From Prevotella sp. (GTDB lineage Bacteria; Bacteroidota; Bacteroidia; Bacteroidales; Bacteroidaceae), in the NCBI GenBank assembly GCA_024695815.1, contig JAILHK010000034.1, forward strand, positions 124,001-188,000: 64,000 nt of DNA, written 5' to 3'. The notes beneath the pieces were generated by a model, which made no database searches, had not been told where the DNA came from, and was given only the letters and a program-made list of their open reading frames with translations. The position numbers and the translations under genes were made by a program. The number at the start of each line of letters is the position of its first letter. Within the stretch, counting starts at the first letter, position 1. Of the stretch, positions 52,145 to 60,663 are shown piece after piece.

Positions 52145-53602
52145 ATGACACCTATTCAAACTTCAAAAATGACGAATTTCCGTTGGGTGATTTGTGGCAT
52201 GCTGTTCATGGCCACCACAATCAACTATATGGACCGTCAGGTGTTGTCATTGCTCAACACCAACTATATCTCTACCGAGTTCCATTGGGACAACGACGAC
52301 TATGGCACCATCACTGCCATCTTCTCGCTCTTCTATGCCTTCATCTCGCTCTTTGCCGGTCGATTCATCGACTGGATGGGCACTAAGAAAGGCTATATCT
52401 GGGCCATTGTGGTGTGGAGTATCGGTGCCTGTCTGCATGCCGGCTGTGGCATCGCCACCTGCTGGTTGAACGACATTGATAGCATCGAGACTCTGCGCAC
52501 CGTAGAGAAAGCATCGCAGGTAGGACTCTTCGGACTCACTGCCAGTGTGTGGCTGTTTATCGCCTGTCGTATGATTCTGGCCATGGGTGAGTCGGGCAAC
52601 TTCCCCGCCGCTATCAAGGTCACGGCCGAGTACTTCCCTAAGAAAGACCGTGCCTTGGCCACCTCTATCTTCAATGCCGGTGCTTCCATCGGTGCCCTCA
52701 TTGCGCCGCTCACCATTCCTGCGTTGGCCGATGCCTTTGGCTGGGAGATGGCCTTTGTCATCATCGGTGCCGTCGGCTTTGTATGGGCAGGCCTCTGGGC
52801 GTTTGTCTATACGTCGCCGGTCAAGAGCCGTTTCGTGAATAAGTCCGAACTCATCTATATAGAGTCAGACAATGATGTGGAAGCCATCGAGAAAGAGGCA
52901 GCCAACGAGGCAGAGACCGACGTCAAACTGTCTCTCTGGGACTGCTTCAAATATCGTCAGACGTGGGCCTTTATCGTGGGCAAGCTGTTTACCGACGGTG
53001 TGTGGTGGTTCTTCCTGTTCTGGGCACCCGACTATTTCAACCAGCTGGGCTATCCCGTCACCACGATGACCGGCAAGATGTTGCTCTTTGTGCTCTACCT
53101 CATCGTCACCGTGGTCAGCATCTATGGTGGCTACCTGCCCAAACTGTTTGTCGAGAAGCGCGGCATGAATCCCTACATTGGTCGCATGCGCGCCATGCTG
53201 ATATTTGCCTTCTTCCCCATCTTCGCCATGTTTGCTCAGCCGTTGTCGGGCATTTCGCCATGGATACCAGCCGTCATCATTGGACTGGCAGGCGCAGGCC
53301 ACCAGGCATGGTCGGCCAACCTCTATTCCACCATTGGCGACATGTTCCCCAAGTCGGCCGTGGCCACCATCACCGGCATCGGCACTATGTTTGGCGGACT
53401 GTGCAGCTTTGCTATCAACAAGACCTCGGGTGTGCTCTTCGACTATGCCGAGGCTCAAGGCGAGGCTTTCACCTTCTTTGGCCAGACGGGCAAGCCAGCT
53501 GGCTACATGATCGTGTTCTGCTACTGTGCAGTGGCCTACCTCATCGGTTGGGTCATCATGAAGGCCTTGGTGCCTAAGTACAAGCCTGTGGTCGTAGAAT
53601 AA
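52145..53602 (+). CDS. MFS transporter, hexuronate (ExuT)-like
   Basis: An inner-membrane anion:cation symporter of 485 residues (477 if the ATG at 52169 is used). FRWVICGMLFMATTINYMDRQVLSLL in helix 1, the GMGESGNFPAAIKVTAEYFPKKDRALATSIFNAGASIG region around helix 4-5 and the central charged loop are typical of the ACS family that includes ExuT. It is the third gene of the uronate operon and probably imports the sugar acid that periplasmic KduI produces. Confidence 0.88.
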   Translation: MTPIQTSKMTNFRWVICGMLFMATTINYMDRQVLSLLNTNYISTEFHWDNDDYGTITAIFSLFYAFISLFAGRFIDWMGTKKGYIWAIVVWSIGACLHAGCGIATCWLNDIDSIETLRTVEKASQVGLFGLTASVWLFIACRMILAMGESGNFPAAIKVTAEYFPKKDRALATSIFNAGASIGALIAPLTIPALADAFGWEMAFVIIGAVGFVWAGLWAFVYTSPVKSRFVNKSELIYIESDNDVEAIEKEAANEAETDVKLSLWDCFKYRQTWAFIVGKLFTDGVWWFFLFWAPDYFNQLGYPVTTMTGKMLLFVLYLIVTVVSIYGGYLPKLFVEKRGMNPYIGRMRAMLIFAFFPIFAMFAQPLSGISPWIPAVIIGLAGAGHQAWSANLYSTIGDMFPKSAVATITGIGTMFGGLCSFAINKTSGVLFDYAEAQGEAFTFFGQTGKPAGYMIVFCYCAVAYLIGWVIMKALVPKYKPVVVE

Positions 53603-53639
53603 TGTTTCGCCAATAGGCTAAAGACAAAGTTAAAGCAAC

Positions 53640-53678
53640 AAATAAAGGTCAGAATCGTCGAAATTCTGACCTTTATTT
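53640..53678. terminator. Bidirectional terminator after the uronate operon
   Basis: AAATAAAGGTCAGAAT (53640-53655) pairs perfectly with ATTCTGACCTTTATTT (53663-53678) around CGTCGAA. It also faces the convergent GH2 gene. Confidence 0.88.
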
Positions 53679-53727
53679 GTTTTGATGGTGCCCCCTATGT
53701 ATTGGGGCTGTCACTATGGCATAACTG

Positions 53728-56121
53728 TTATTCTATTTTGATCTCTGCCGACTGCAGGAATGGCGCGGTGGCAGTGATGACAACATCTTCTCCCTTTGCC
53801 TTTCTGAAGTAGCCAACCAGTCGGCCGTTGAGCACGCGCAGACGGTTCTTCTGCTGACGCGCGTTCACGGTGGGATCCATCATGTCGCCGTTTTCCAGTC
53901 CCAGCAGTTGCGCTCCGTGCATGTGGATGGTCACCTCGTTGTCGGCCTGACGCACCACGTTGCCCAGCTCATCGACCACCTCCACGAAGAGATGAGCCAC
54001 GGAGTCGGTGCTGAGGCGCAGCGCATGGGGTGCCTTCGTCTCAGGCAGCTCGTAGTTGGCACCGTTGGATGCCTCGCAGCGCAGCGTGCCTCCACGGTAG
54101 TCAATGTCCCAATAGGGCATGTCGGTGTGCTCGTCGCGCTGCATCTGGCTGTCCACGGGCTTTCCGTCGATCAGCAGTTGGGCTGTGGCGGCGTTGGTAA
54201 AGCACACCACGCGTTGCTTGCCATGCCCACGATTGCCGCGGTGCAGCGGGTACATCTGGATGAAGCAGACGGGCTTGTCGCTCCACAGCGCAGCGCGATA
54301 CCAGCCGCCAGGCTTGCGCTGACCAGCCAGGTCGAGTAGTCCTGCCGACGAGCCGCGGGCGGGCCAGGGGCCGCTCTCGCCCAGGTAGTCGATACCCGTC
54401 CACAGGAACTGGCCGAAGATGTGGTCGTTGTCGCGCACCGCACGCCATGCATCCATGTCGTGACGGTTCTCCGAACCATAGATCACGCGCTGCGGATAGC
54501 GCTGGTGGTCTGTGTCGTAACGGCTCTCGGTGTAGTTATAGCCCACCACGTCGATAGCTCCGGGGTAGGCTGTCTCGTTCGACATCACCACACCGGCCAG
54601 TGCACCCGTGGTGGGGCGCGACGTGTCGATGGCTTTCACCACCTTGACCAGTCGCTCGGCGATGCGACCGATGCGTTCGGCGTTGGGCTGTTCGGGCTTA
54701 TAGCCGCCGTAGGCTGGCTGTGTGAAGTCGGTGCCGTTGCCGTTGAGCACCGGGTGCGAGTAGGGGTCGTTGGGATAGTCCACCTCGTTGCCTATAGACC
54801 ACATGAACACCGAGGGGTGACAGCGGTCGCGGCGCACCATGTCGGCCACGTCGCGCTCTATCCACTCCTCGAAGTAGGTGTACGTGCCCTGGAAGCCAGG
54901 TACCCCTTTGTTCCAGCCCTTCAGCCATTTGCGCTTAGGAAATTCCCACTCGTCGCTGGCCTCGTCCATCACCAGCATGCCCAGCTCGTCGCACAGGTCA
55001 TAGAGTTCGGGGGCGTGCGGGTTGTGGCTCATGCGGATGGCGTTCACGCCGATGGCTTTCAGCTCCAGTATGCGGCGTCGCCATACCTCTTTAGGTACAG
55101 CGGTGCCCAGCACGCCAGCATCGTCGTGCAGGCAGACGCCCTTCACCTTCATCCATTGGCCGTTCAGGGCAAATCCCTTGTTGGCCGAGAAGTTCAGCGT
55201 GCGCAGTCCAGCCTTGACGGTAGAGGCATCCATCTGTTCTGAGTCGGAGGATAGGGTGGTGTTGAGTGTGTAGAGATAAGGGGCGTCCAGGTTCCAGCGA
55301 TGAGGCTGGCTGAGGGTCAGTCTCACGGTCTTCTTCTCCTGTGGTTTGATGGCAGTGGTGGCCGAGGCAACCGTATTGCCGTGGGCATCCACCAACGAGA
55401 CGTTGGCCTTCAGCGGCAGTGGTGTCTTGTTGGCGCGCTCGTCGGTGGTCTCAATGTCCACCTCGACCACGGCGCGCTTATTATTTATTGAGATAAGTCG
55501 GTAGGCTGTGCCCCATGGCGCCAGGTGCACCTCAGGGGCTTCTATGAGCCATACATTACGGTAGATGCCCGAGCCCGTGTACCAGCGGGAGTCGTTCTCC
55601 TGTTGGTGGTTCACACGCACGGCGACGACATTGCGGCCGTCGGCACGCAGGTAGGGTGTCAGGTCGTACATAAACGAGGCGAAACCCGACGGGCGACAGC
55701 CCAGCAGTTGACCGTTCAGATACACCTCCGAGTAGTTGTAGGCACCTTCAAAGTAGATAAAGAGTCTCTTCCTAGCCCCCTCCGAGGGGAGGGCGGATTT
55801 TTCGATGGCAAGCGTTTTTCTATACCAGCCAATGCCACCAGGCAGGTAGCCCTGGCACGAGCCCTTGTCGGGCGACATGGGTTGTTCGATGCTCCAGTCG
55901 TGTGGCAGCGAGAGCTGTCGCCACGACGTGTCGTCGTAGCCGTTCTCTCTCATTTCAGGTTGTTCGTAGATGTTTTGTGTGCTGTCGATGCGCAGGAATC
56001 GCCAATCGTCGTTCAGCAGTCGGGCTTTTCCAAACGATACCTGTGCTGCGGCGAGTGCCGGTGACAGAAGGCAGACTGCCAACAGTCCGAGCAGTCTGGC
56101 GTAGCGAGTAGTTTGTTGCAT
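53728..56121 (-). CDS. Glycoside hydrolase family 2, beta-galactosidase-like
   Basis: A secreted enzyme of 797 residues with a signal peptide ending LAAAQ (residue 27). Domain order: sugar-binding jelly roll (SLPHDWSIEQPM, YSEVYLNGQLLG), Ig-like domain, then the TIM barrel with RMSHNPHAPELYDLCDELG, the acid/base Glu446 in IGNEVDYPNDP and the nucleophile Glu551 in YGSENRHD, and C-terminal beta domains. GH2 covers several activities; beta-galactosidase fits the galactanase in this window. A GC-rich palindrome is encoded in frame near residue 112. It lies 34 bp behind the nitroreductase gene and is probably cotranscribed. Confidence 0.9.
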   Translation of the reverse strand: MQQTTRYARLLGLLAVCLLSPALAAAQVSFGKARLLNDDWRFLRIDSTQNIYEQPEMRENGYDDTSWRQLSLPHDWSIEQPMSPDKGSCQGYLPGGIGWYRKTLAIEKSALPSEGARKRLFIYFEGAYNYSEVYLNGQLLGCRPSGFASFMYDLTPYLRADGRNVVAVRVNHQQENDSRWYTGSGIYRNVWLIEAPEVHLAPWGTAYRLISINNKRAVVEVDIETTDERANKTPLPLKANVSLVDAHGNTVASATTAIKPQEKKTVRLTLSQPHRWNLDAPYLYTLNTTLSSDSEQMDASTVKAGLRTLNFSANKGFALNGQWMKVKGVCLHDDAGVLGTAVPKEVWRRRILELKAIGVNAIRMSHNPHAPELYDLCDELGMLVMDEASDEWEFPKRKWLKGWNKGVPGFQGTYTYFEEWIERDVADMVRRDRCHPSVFMWSIGNEVDYPNDPYSHPVLNGNGTDFTQPAYGGYKPEQPNAERIGRIAERLVKVVKAIDTSRPTTGALAGVVMSNETAYPGAIDVVGYNYTESRYDTDHQRYPQRVIYGSENRHDMDAWRAVRDNDHIFGQFLWTGIDYLGESGPWPARGSSAGLLDLAGQRKPGGWYRAALWSDKPVCFIQMYPLHRGNRGHGKQRVVCFTNAATAQLLIDGKPVDSQMQRDEHTDMPYWDIDYRGGTLRCEASNGANYELPETKAPHALRLSTDSVAHLFVEVVDELGNVVRQADNEVTIHMHGAQLLGLENGDMMDPTVNARQQKNRLRVLNGRLVGYFRKAKGEDVVITATAPFLQSAEIKIE
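55773..55795. repeat. Palindromic GC-rich repeat inside the GH2 gene
   Basis: TAGCCCCCTCCGAGGGGAGG contains CCCCTC and GAGGGG arms around a single base, followed by GGC. It encodes ALPSEGARK between two conserved GH2 stretches and resembles the intergenic palindrome at 49509. Confidence 0.6.
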
Positions 56122-56155
56122 GATGATGATAAAATGAAGTGGTTATGGTTTGTTC

Positions 56156-56893
56156 TTACAGAAATCCCTGGTGTTTCAGCGCCTCGATGAGTCCTGCCGA
56201 CATTGCCTCGTTGTCTTTGCGGGTGTAGCGGATGTCGGTGAAGATCTGTGCCAGCGTCTCCTTGTGGTTCAGCTCCACGAAGTGCTGGTTTTCGGGCAGT
56301 GCTTCTTTCGCTTGGTAGTAGGCATCGATGGCTGCGGGTGTATAGTCGCTGTAGGTCTCCTGGTGCACGAAGCTTTGCAGTGGCAGACGATCGCTCAGCG
56401 CGGGTTCCTCGGCAGGCCAGCCCACCGTCAGCGTGGCTACGGGCATCACCAGCTGGGGCAGTTGCAGGGTGTCTATGATCATCTGCGGCATATAGACGGT
56501 GGTGCCCAGATAGCAGTAGCCCAGTCCTTCCTCGTCCATCAGGTTGCAGAGCGTCTGCGTGTAGAGCAGGGCGTCGATGGCTGCATTCTGAAACGACAGG
56601 AAGTTGTTGTAGCCCGGTTCAGCCTTTCGGCAGCGAGCCCACTGGCTGGTGCGGTTGAAGTCGGCACAGATGGTCAGCACCACGGGGGCTGCAGTCACCA
56701 TGGGCTGGTTGAAGTGGGCGGGTGCCAGTTTGGCTTTCATCTCGTCGCTGCGTGTCACAACGACGCTATACAGTTGCAGGTTGCCCATGGTCTGTGTGCG
56801 GGCGGCCTCGTTCATCAGTCGGTTGAGCAGTGTCTCTTCTACAGGACGGTCGGCATACTTCCTGATGCTGCGGCGTGATAATAAGTTCTTCAT
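56156..56893 (-). CDS. Nitroreductase family flavoprotein
   Basis: A 245-residue FMN-dependent NAD(P)H oxidoreductase. RRSIRKYADRPVEETLLNRLM at the N-terminus, NLQLYSVVVTR, and the GLGYCYLGTTVYMP and PVATLTVGWPAEEP stretches are typical of the NfsA/FRP-like branch. The physiological acceptor is unknown. It leads a probable two-gene unit with GH2 and is driven by the reverse-strand promoter in the inverted-repeat element upstream. Confidence 0.9.
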   Translation of the reverse strand: MKNLLSRRSIRKYADRPVEETLLNRLMNEAARTQTMGNLQLYSVVVTRSDEMKAKLAPAHFNQPMVTAAPVVLTICADFNRTSQWARCRKAEPGYNNFLSFQNAAIDALLYTQTLCNLMDEEGLGYCYLGTTVYMPQMIIDTLQLPQLVMPVATLTVGWPAEEPALSDRLPLQSFVHQETYSDYTPAAIDAYYQAKEALPENQHFVELNHKETLAQIFTDIRYTRKDNEAMSAGLIEALKHQGFL

Positions 56894-56920
56894 ATAGTTT
56901 GATATTTTCTTTTCCTGTGT

Positions 56921-57101
56921 GCAAAGTTACGAAAAAGTCGCAAAGTTACTCCGTCTCGGCATAAAAAAATAAATAAATTTATTTTGTTCTGCGCTCGACT
57001 TTTCGTAACTTTGCGACAAAAGTCGCGAAGTTACTGCGCCTCGGAAGAAAAAACAAATGAGTTTGTTTTGTTCTTCTCTCGACTTTTCGTAACTTTGCAC
57101 C
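56921..57101. repeat. Tandem promoter-bearing inverted-repeat element, copies B and C
   Basis: GCAAAGTTACGAAAAAGTCG (56921-56940) is the near-exact reverse complement of CGACTTTTCGTAACTTTGC at 56996-57014 and 57080-57098. The inner unit is duplicated: 56933-57017 and 57018-57101. Forward promoters: TTTG 56983, TAACTTTG 57006-57013, and TTTG 57067, TAACTTTG 57090-57097, both with a 19-bp spacer. Reverse TAACTTTG at 56922-56929 and 56941-56948. Confidence 0.85.
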
Positions 57102-57111
57102 ATAATTAAAG

Positions 57112-57813
57112 ATGTGTAACGGAATGGAGAATCTGAAGACCTTATCGAATGAAGATCTGCTGCAAGTCCTATTTGCCGAAGAAGGCGGCGAACAGCAGTG
57201 GGTAGCCAACATAGTAAAGCAGGAGAAAGGCCTGGCTGATGCCTTGAATGAGGCACAGATGAAACGTGTGCTTGACTATCTGCGTGCTTGTTCACTGAAG
57301 GCTGACTTGTCGCAACTGCACCCACAGGTGACCGAGGTGCGACCGCAGGTGTTGGAGTGCGATGTGGTTCGCTTTCAAAACAACAAGGAGAAATGGGTGG
57401 CTCTGGTAGGATTGCTCAATGGCTATCCCTACGAGATATTCACTGGTCTGCAGGACGACGATGAGGGTATCGTGCTGCCAAAGTCGGTGACCAAAGGTCG
57501 CATTGTGAAACAGGTGAATGCTGATGGCACCAAGCGCTATGATTTTCAGTTCACAAACACACGTGGTTATAAAATCACGGTGGAGGGACTGTCAGAGCGT
57601 TTCAATCCCGAATACTGGAATTATGCCAAGTTGATTTCGGGTGTGCTGCGCTATCGCATGCCGATAGAGCACGTCATCAAGTTGGTGGCTTCGCTGCAGT
57701 TGCAGTCGGAGAGCATCAACACGTGGAAGAACGGTGTGGAGCGCGCCCTGAAGAAGTATGCACCCGGCAGTGCTGAAAGTGAGGAACAGACGATTGAGGA
57801 TGGTGCCGTATGA
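57112..57813 (+). CDS. Free-standing protein like the C-terminal region of class II ribonucleotide reductase
   Basis: A 233-residue protein (229 from the ATG at 57124). Residues about 80-220, from VLECDVVRFQNNKEKWVALVG to the INTWKNGVERALKKY run, closely resemble, from memory, the C-terminal region of adenosylcobalamin-dependent ribonucleotide reductases of Bacteroidota. The catalytic barrel and the final Cys-rich zinc finger of those enzymes are missing. It has its own promoter 14 bp before the start and overlaps folB by 4 bp, so it is an expressed gene rather than a random remnant. Possible roles are a detached regulatory or tail subunit, or a decayed paralogue. Confidence 0.7.
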   Translation: MCNGMENLKTLSNEDLLQVLFAEEGGEQQWVANIVKQEKGLADALNEAQMKRVLDYLRACSLKADLSQLHPQVTEVRPQVLECDVVRFQNNKEKWVALVGLLNGYPYEIFTGLQDDDEGIVLPKSVTKGRIVKQVNADGTKRYDFQFTNTRGYKITVEGLSERFNPEYWNYAKLISGVLRYRMPIEHVIKLVASLQLQSESINTWKNGVERALKKYAPGSAESEEQTIEDGAV

Positions 57814-58199
57814 TGACCATCGCACGTAGTGAGGTGCTGCTGAAAGAGGCCCGCTTCTATGCTTTCCATGGGGTGATGCCGCAGGAACGAAAGGTGGGTG
57901 CTGAATATACCGTCAGCGTGACGGTGGGGTATGACTATGCCAAGGCGGCCGAGAGCGACGAGGTGGACGACACACTAAACTATGCTGAACTCTACGAGTT
58001 GGTGAAGTGTGAGATGCAACAGCCGTCGCAGCTGCTGGAACATGTGGCGCTGCGCATTGGTAAGGCCATCTTTCAGAAATGGGCAAAGGCCGCTTATGCC
58101 GATATACAGGTGATAAAGAACAACCCACCGATGGGCGCTGCCTGCGCAGGTGCGGGCGTTAACCTGCATTTGATAAACGACAATAAAAGGAAATGCTAA
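57810..58199 (+). CDS. folB: Dihydroneopterin aldolase FolB
   Basis: FolB cleaves 7,8-dihydroneopterin to hydroxymethyl-dihydropterin in folate synthesis. The 129-residue protein has the FYAFHGVMPQERKVGAEY start, the DTLNYAELYELVK stretch and the final VIKNNPPMGAACAGAGV, all diagnostic. It overlaps its neighbours by 4 bp upstream and 7 bp downstream. Confidence 0.95.
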   Translation: MMTIARSEVLLKEARFYAFHGVMPQERKVGAEYTVSVTVGYDYAKAAESDEVDDTLNYAELYELVKCEMQQPSQLLEHVALRIGKAIFQKWAKAAYADIQVIKNNPPMGAACAGAGVNLHLINDNKRKC

Positions 58200-59461
58200 G
58201 AAAACTATTATATACATTATTTATATTATTGGGCGTGGCCTGCACCATGACGGCGGCAGGCAAGCACCGCTATACGCTGGTGATAGATGCTGGACACGGC
58301 GGAAAAGATGCTGGTGCATTGGGCAAACGTTCGAAAGAGAAGAATATCAACCTGAGTGTGGCACTGGCCTTCGGACGCTATGTGGAACAGAACTGTCCTG
58401 ACGTGAGGGTCATCTATACACGTAAGACTGACGTGTTTATCCCCTTGCACGAGCGTGCCAGCATCGCCAACAGAAACAAGGCTGATGTGTTTATCTCCAT
58501 ACATACCAATTCCGTGGCCAGCAAAAAACCGGTGACGGGACTGGAGACCTACACCATGGGTATGCGACGTAGCGGCGAGAAACTGAGTGCTGCCATGCGC
58601 GAGAACGACGTGGTGCTGATAGAGCAAGACTACCAGCAGCACTATGCTGGCTTCGACCCGCGCTCGCCCGAGAGCTATATCATCTTTGAGATGATCAATG
58701 ACGACAACATGCTGGAAAGTGTGGAGCTGGCCAAACTGATACAGAAGCGTGTCTGCGCCACAGCCGGACGACCCAACAAGGGCGTGAAGCAGGATGCCTT
58801 CTTGGTGCTGCGCGAGACTTCGATGCCTGCCTGCCTGATTGAGCTGGGCTATATCACCACAGCATCGGAAGAGGCCTACCTGACTAATCCCACCAATGTA
58901 GATGCAATGGGACGTGGCATCTATCAGGCTTTCCTGGAGTTTAAGAACAAGAGTCAGGGCATCACACCAGCCTTGCCCGCAAAAACACCGGCCAAGGTGA
59001 GCCAGCCCGTGGAGACACCAAAGGTGGAGGAGACACCAGCACCAGCCGAGACCGCAGGGCAGACGGAGCAGGAGAAGCCTGCGGAGGTTGTGGAAGCCGC
59101 TGCCACCGTCAAGGTGGAAGAGCCAGTGGTGGTGAAGGAAAAGAAACCCGCAGTCAGAACAGAGACGACTGCACCCGCAGTCAACACGTCGGCTCCGGTG
59201 TTCAAAGTGCAGTTCTTGGCCAGCGAGCGGCAATTGCGTGTGGGCAACGAACGCTTCAAGGGCCTGAAAGATGTGGAGAGCTATAAGGATGGCGGCCTGT
59301 GGAAATATACCGTGGGTGCATCGACTGACTATATGCAAATCAGCGAGAAACGTCGTGAGGTGGCCAAGAAGTTCCCTGAGGCCTTTATTGTAGCCTTCAA
59401 GGATGGTGTGCGCATCAATGTGCAGGATGCCATTCGTGAGTATAAAACAAATAAGAAATAA
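58193..59461 (+). CDS. N-acetylmuramoyl-L-alanine amidase with SPOR domain
   Basis: An exported zinc amidase of 422 residues that cuts the peptide from peptidoglycan glycan strands. Signal peptide to about residue 22; Amidase_3 domain with the metal-site motif VIDAGHGGKDAGALG, FISIHTNSV and CLIELGYITTASEE; a Pro/Glu/Val-rich linker (about 265-335); and a C-terminal SPOR-like domain (FKVQFLASERQLRVG...) expected to bind denuded glycan at the septum. A role in daughter-cell separation is likely. Confidence 0.93.
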   Translation: MLRKLLYTLFILLGVACTMTAAGKHRYTLVIDAGHGGKDAGALGKRSKEKNINLSVALAFGRYVEQNCPDVRVIYTRKTDVFIPLHERASIANRNKADVFISIHTNSVASKKPVTGLETYTMGMRRSGEKLSAAMRENDVVLIEQDYQQHYAGFDPRSPESYIIFEMINDDNMLESVELAKLIQKRVCATAGRPNKGVKQDAFLVLRETSMPACLIELGYITTASEEAYLTNPTNVDAMGRGIYQAFLEFKNKSQGITPALPAKTPAKVSQPVETPKVEETPAPAETAGQTEQEKPAEVVEAAATVKVEEPVVVKEKKPAVRTETTAPAVNTSAPVFKVQFLASERQLRVGNERFKGLKDVESYKDGGLWKYTVGASTDYMQISEKRREVAKKFPEAFIVAFKDGVRINVQDAIREYKTNKK

Positions 59462-59476
59462 AAATAGAAAGAAACC

Positions 59477-60379
59477 ATGAAGTATTTTACAAAGGAAGTA
59501 AGAATAGGCTTGATGGCCATCGTAAGCATTATCGTGTTGTTTGCTGGCATGCAGTTCCTGAAGGGCTTGAACCTGTTTAACAAGGGTAATGAGTTCTATG
59601 CCAAGTTCGATAACGTCAGTGGATTGTCGGCATCGAGTCCTATCTATGCCAATGGCTTCAAGGTAGGCGTCGTGAAGAAGATTATCTACGACTACAATAA
59701 TCCAAAGAACATCTTGGCTCTGGTGGAGCTGAACAAGAAGCTACAGTTGCCCGTTGGTACCACTGCAGCCATATCCAGCGACCTGCTGGGTAATGTGAAG
59801 ATAGAGCTGAGGTTCGGTCAGAACCCCGTGGAGTTGATGGAGACAGGCGATACCATCAGAGGCGAGATAGCACGTGGCTCGATGGATAAAGCTGCCGACA
59901 TGTTGCCACAACTGGAGGCCATGATTCCAAAGGTGGACTCTATCTTTACGAGTCTGAACAAACTGTTGGCCGACCCTGCGCTGGCCAGCATTCTGCATAA
60001 CGTGGATGGCGTGACAGCCAACCTTACCACGACCACCAGCGAGCTGAACACGCTGACGGCATCGCTGAACAAGCAGATGCCTCAGATGCTGAAAAAGGCC
60101 GATGGCGTGCTGGCCAATACCGAGGGCTTCACCCGCCAGTTGAACGAGATGGACCTGGCTGCCACGATGAATAAGGTCAATGCCACGATGGACAACCTGC
60201 AGCAGACCACCGACAAGATGAACAGTAAGGAGGGCACACTGGGATTGCTGATCAACGATCGCGCACTCTATAACAACCTAAATGCAACAATGTACCACGC
60301 CGATTCGCTGATGATGGATCTGCGTTTGAATCCCAAGCGCTACGTCCACTTCTCTGTATTCGGTAGGAAAGGCAACTAA
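59477..60379 (+). CDS. MlaD/MCE family protein
   Basis: A 300-residue inner-membrane-anchored periplasmic protein: N-terminal helix (about residues 8-28), MCE domain (about 38-115, AKFDNVSGLSASSPIYANGFKVG), then a long helical region with Leu/Thr-rich repeats. MCE proteins form lipid-carrying rings between the membranes. The usual permease and ATPase genes are not adjacent. It is the last gene of the folB-amidase unit, 15 bp after the amidase. Confidence 0.92.
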   Translation: MKYFTKEVRIGLMAIVSIIVLFAGMQFLKGLNLFNKGNEFYAKFDNVSGLSASSPIYANGFKVGVVKKIIYDYNNPKNILALVELNKKLQLPVGTTAAISSDLLGNVKIELRFGQNPVELMETGDTIRGEIARGSMDKAADMLPQLEAMIPKVDSIFTSLNKLLADPALASILHNVDGVTANLTTTTSELNTLTASLNKQMPQMLKKADGVLANTEGFTRQLNEMDLAATMNKVNATMDNLQQTTDKMNSKEGTLGLLINDRALYNNLNATMYHADSLMMDLRLNPKRYVHFSVFGRKGN

Positions 60380-60561
60380 TTTTATTTTGTCTAAATAATA
60401 ATTTGTTCGCTTTTCTTTTAAAAAGTGTGCTAAGTTGCTGAATGATAGAGTGTTTGTATTACACAAGTGGTGTCAATATAACGGTTATTGTGAAACATCA
60501 TAAATAACCTATTTATAGGAAGTTACAAGAATTGTAAACACAAAAAGCAATTTGGACAGAT

Positions 60562-60592
60562 TTTGTTAAGTGGAAAAAAAATGCGAACTTTG
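60562..60592 (+). promoter_or_regulatory. Promoter of dnaA
   Basis: TTTG (60562-60565), spacer 19, then GAACTTTG (60585-60592), a -7 with G in place of the first T. The 284-bp gap 60380-60663 is AT-rich and contains CCTATTTATAGG near 60510 and ATAGG-AATTA-CCTAT near 60613. No clear DnaA box or RNA gene was found. Confidence 0.6.
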
Positions 60593-60663
60593 CACTCACA
60601 AGTTTAACCATAGGAATTACCTATCTTGTAACATAATAAAAAATAAAAGTATTAACGCCTAAG

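Noticed and set aside
60380..60663. Possible replication origin upstream of dnaA.
   Set aside because: No convincing TTATCCACA-type DnaA boxes or cluster of them were found; AT-richness alone is not enough.
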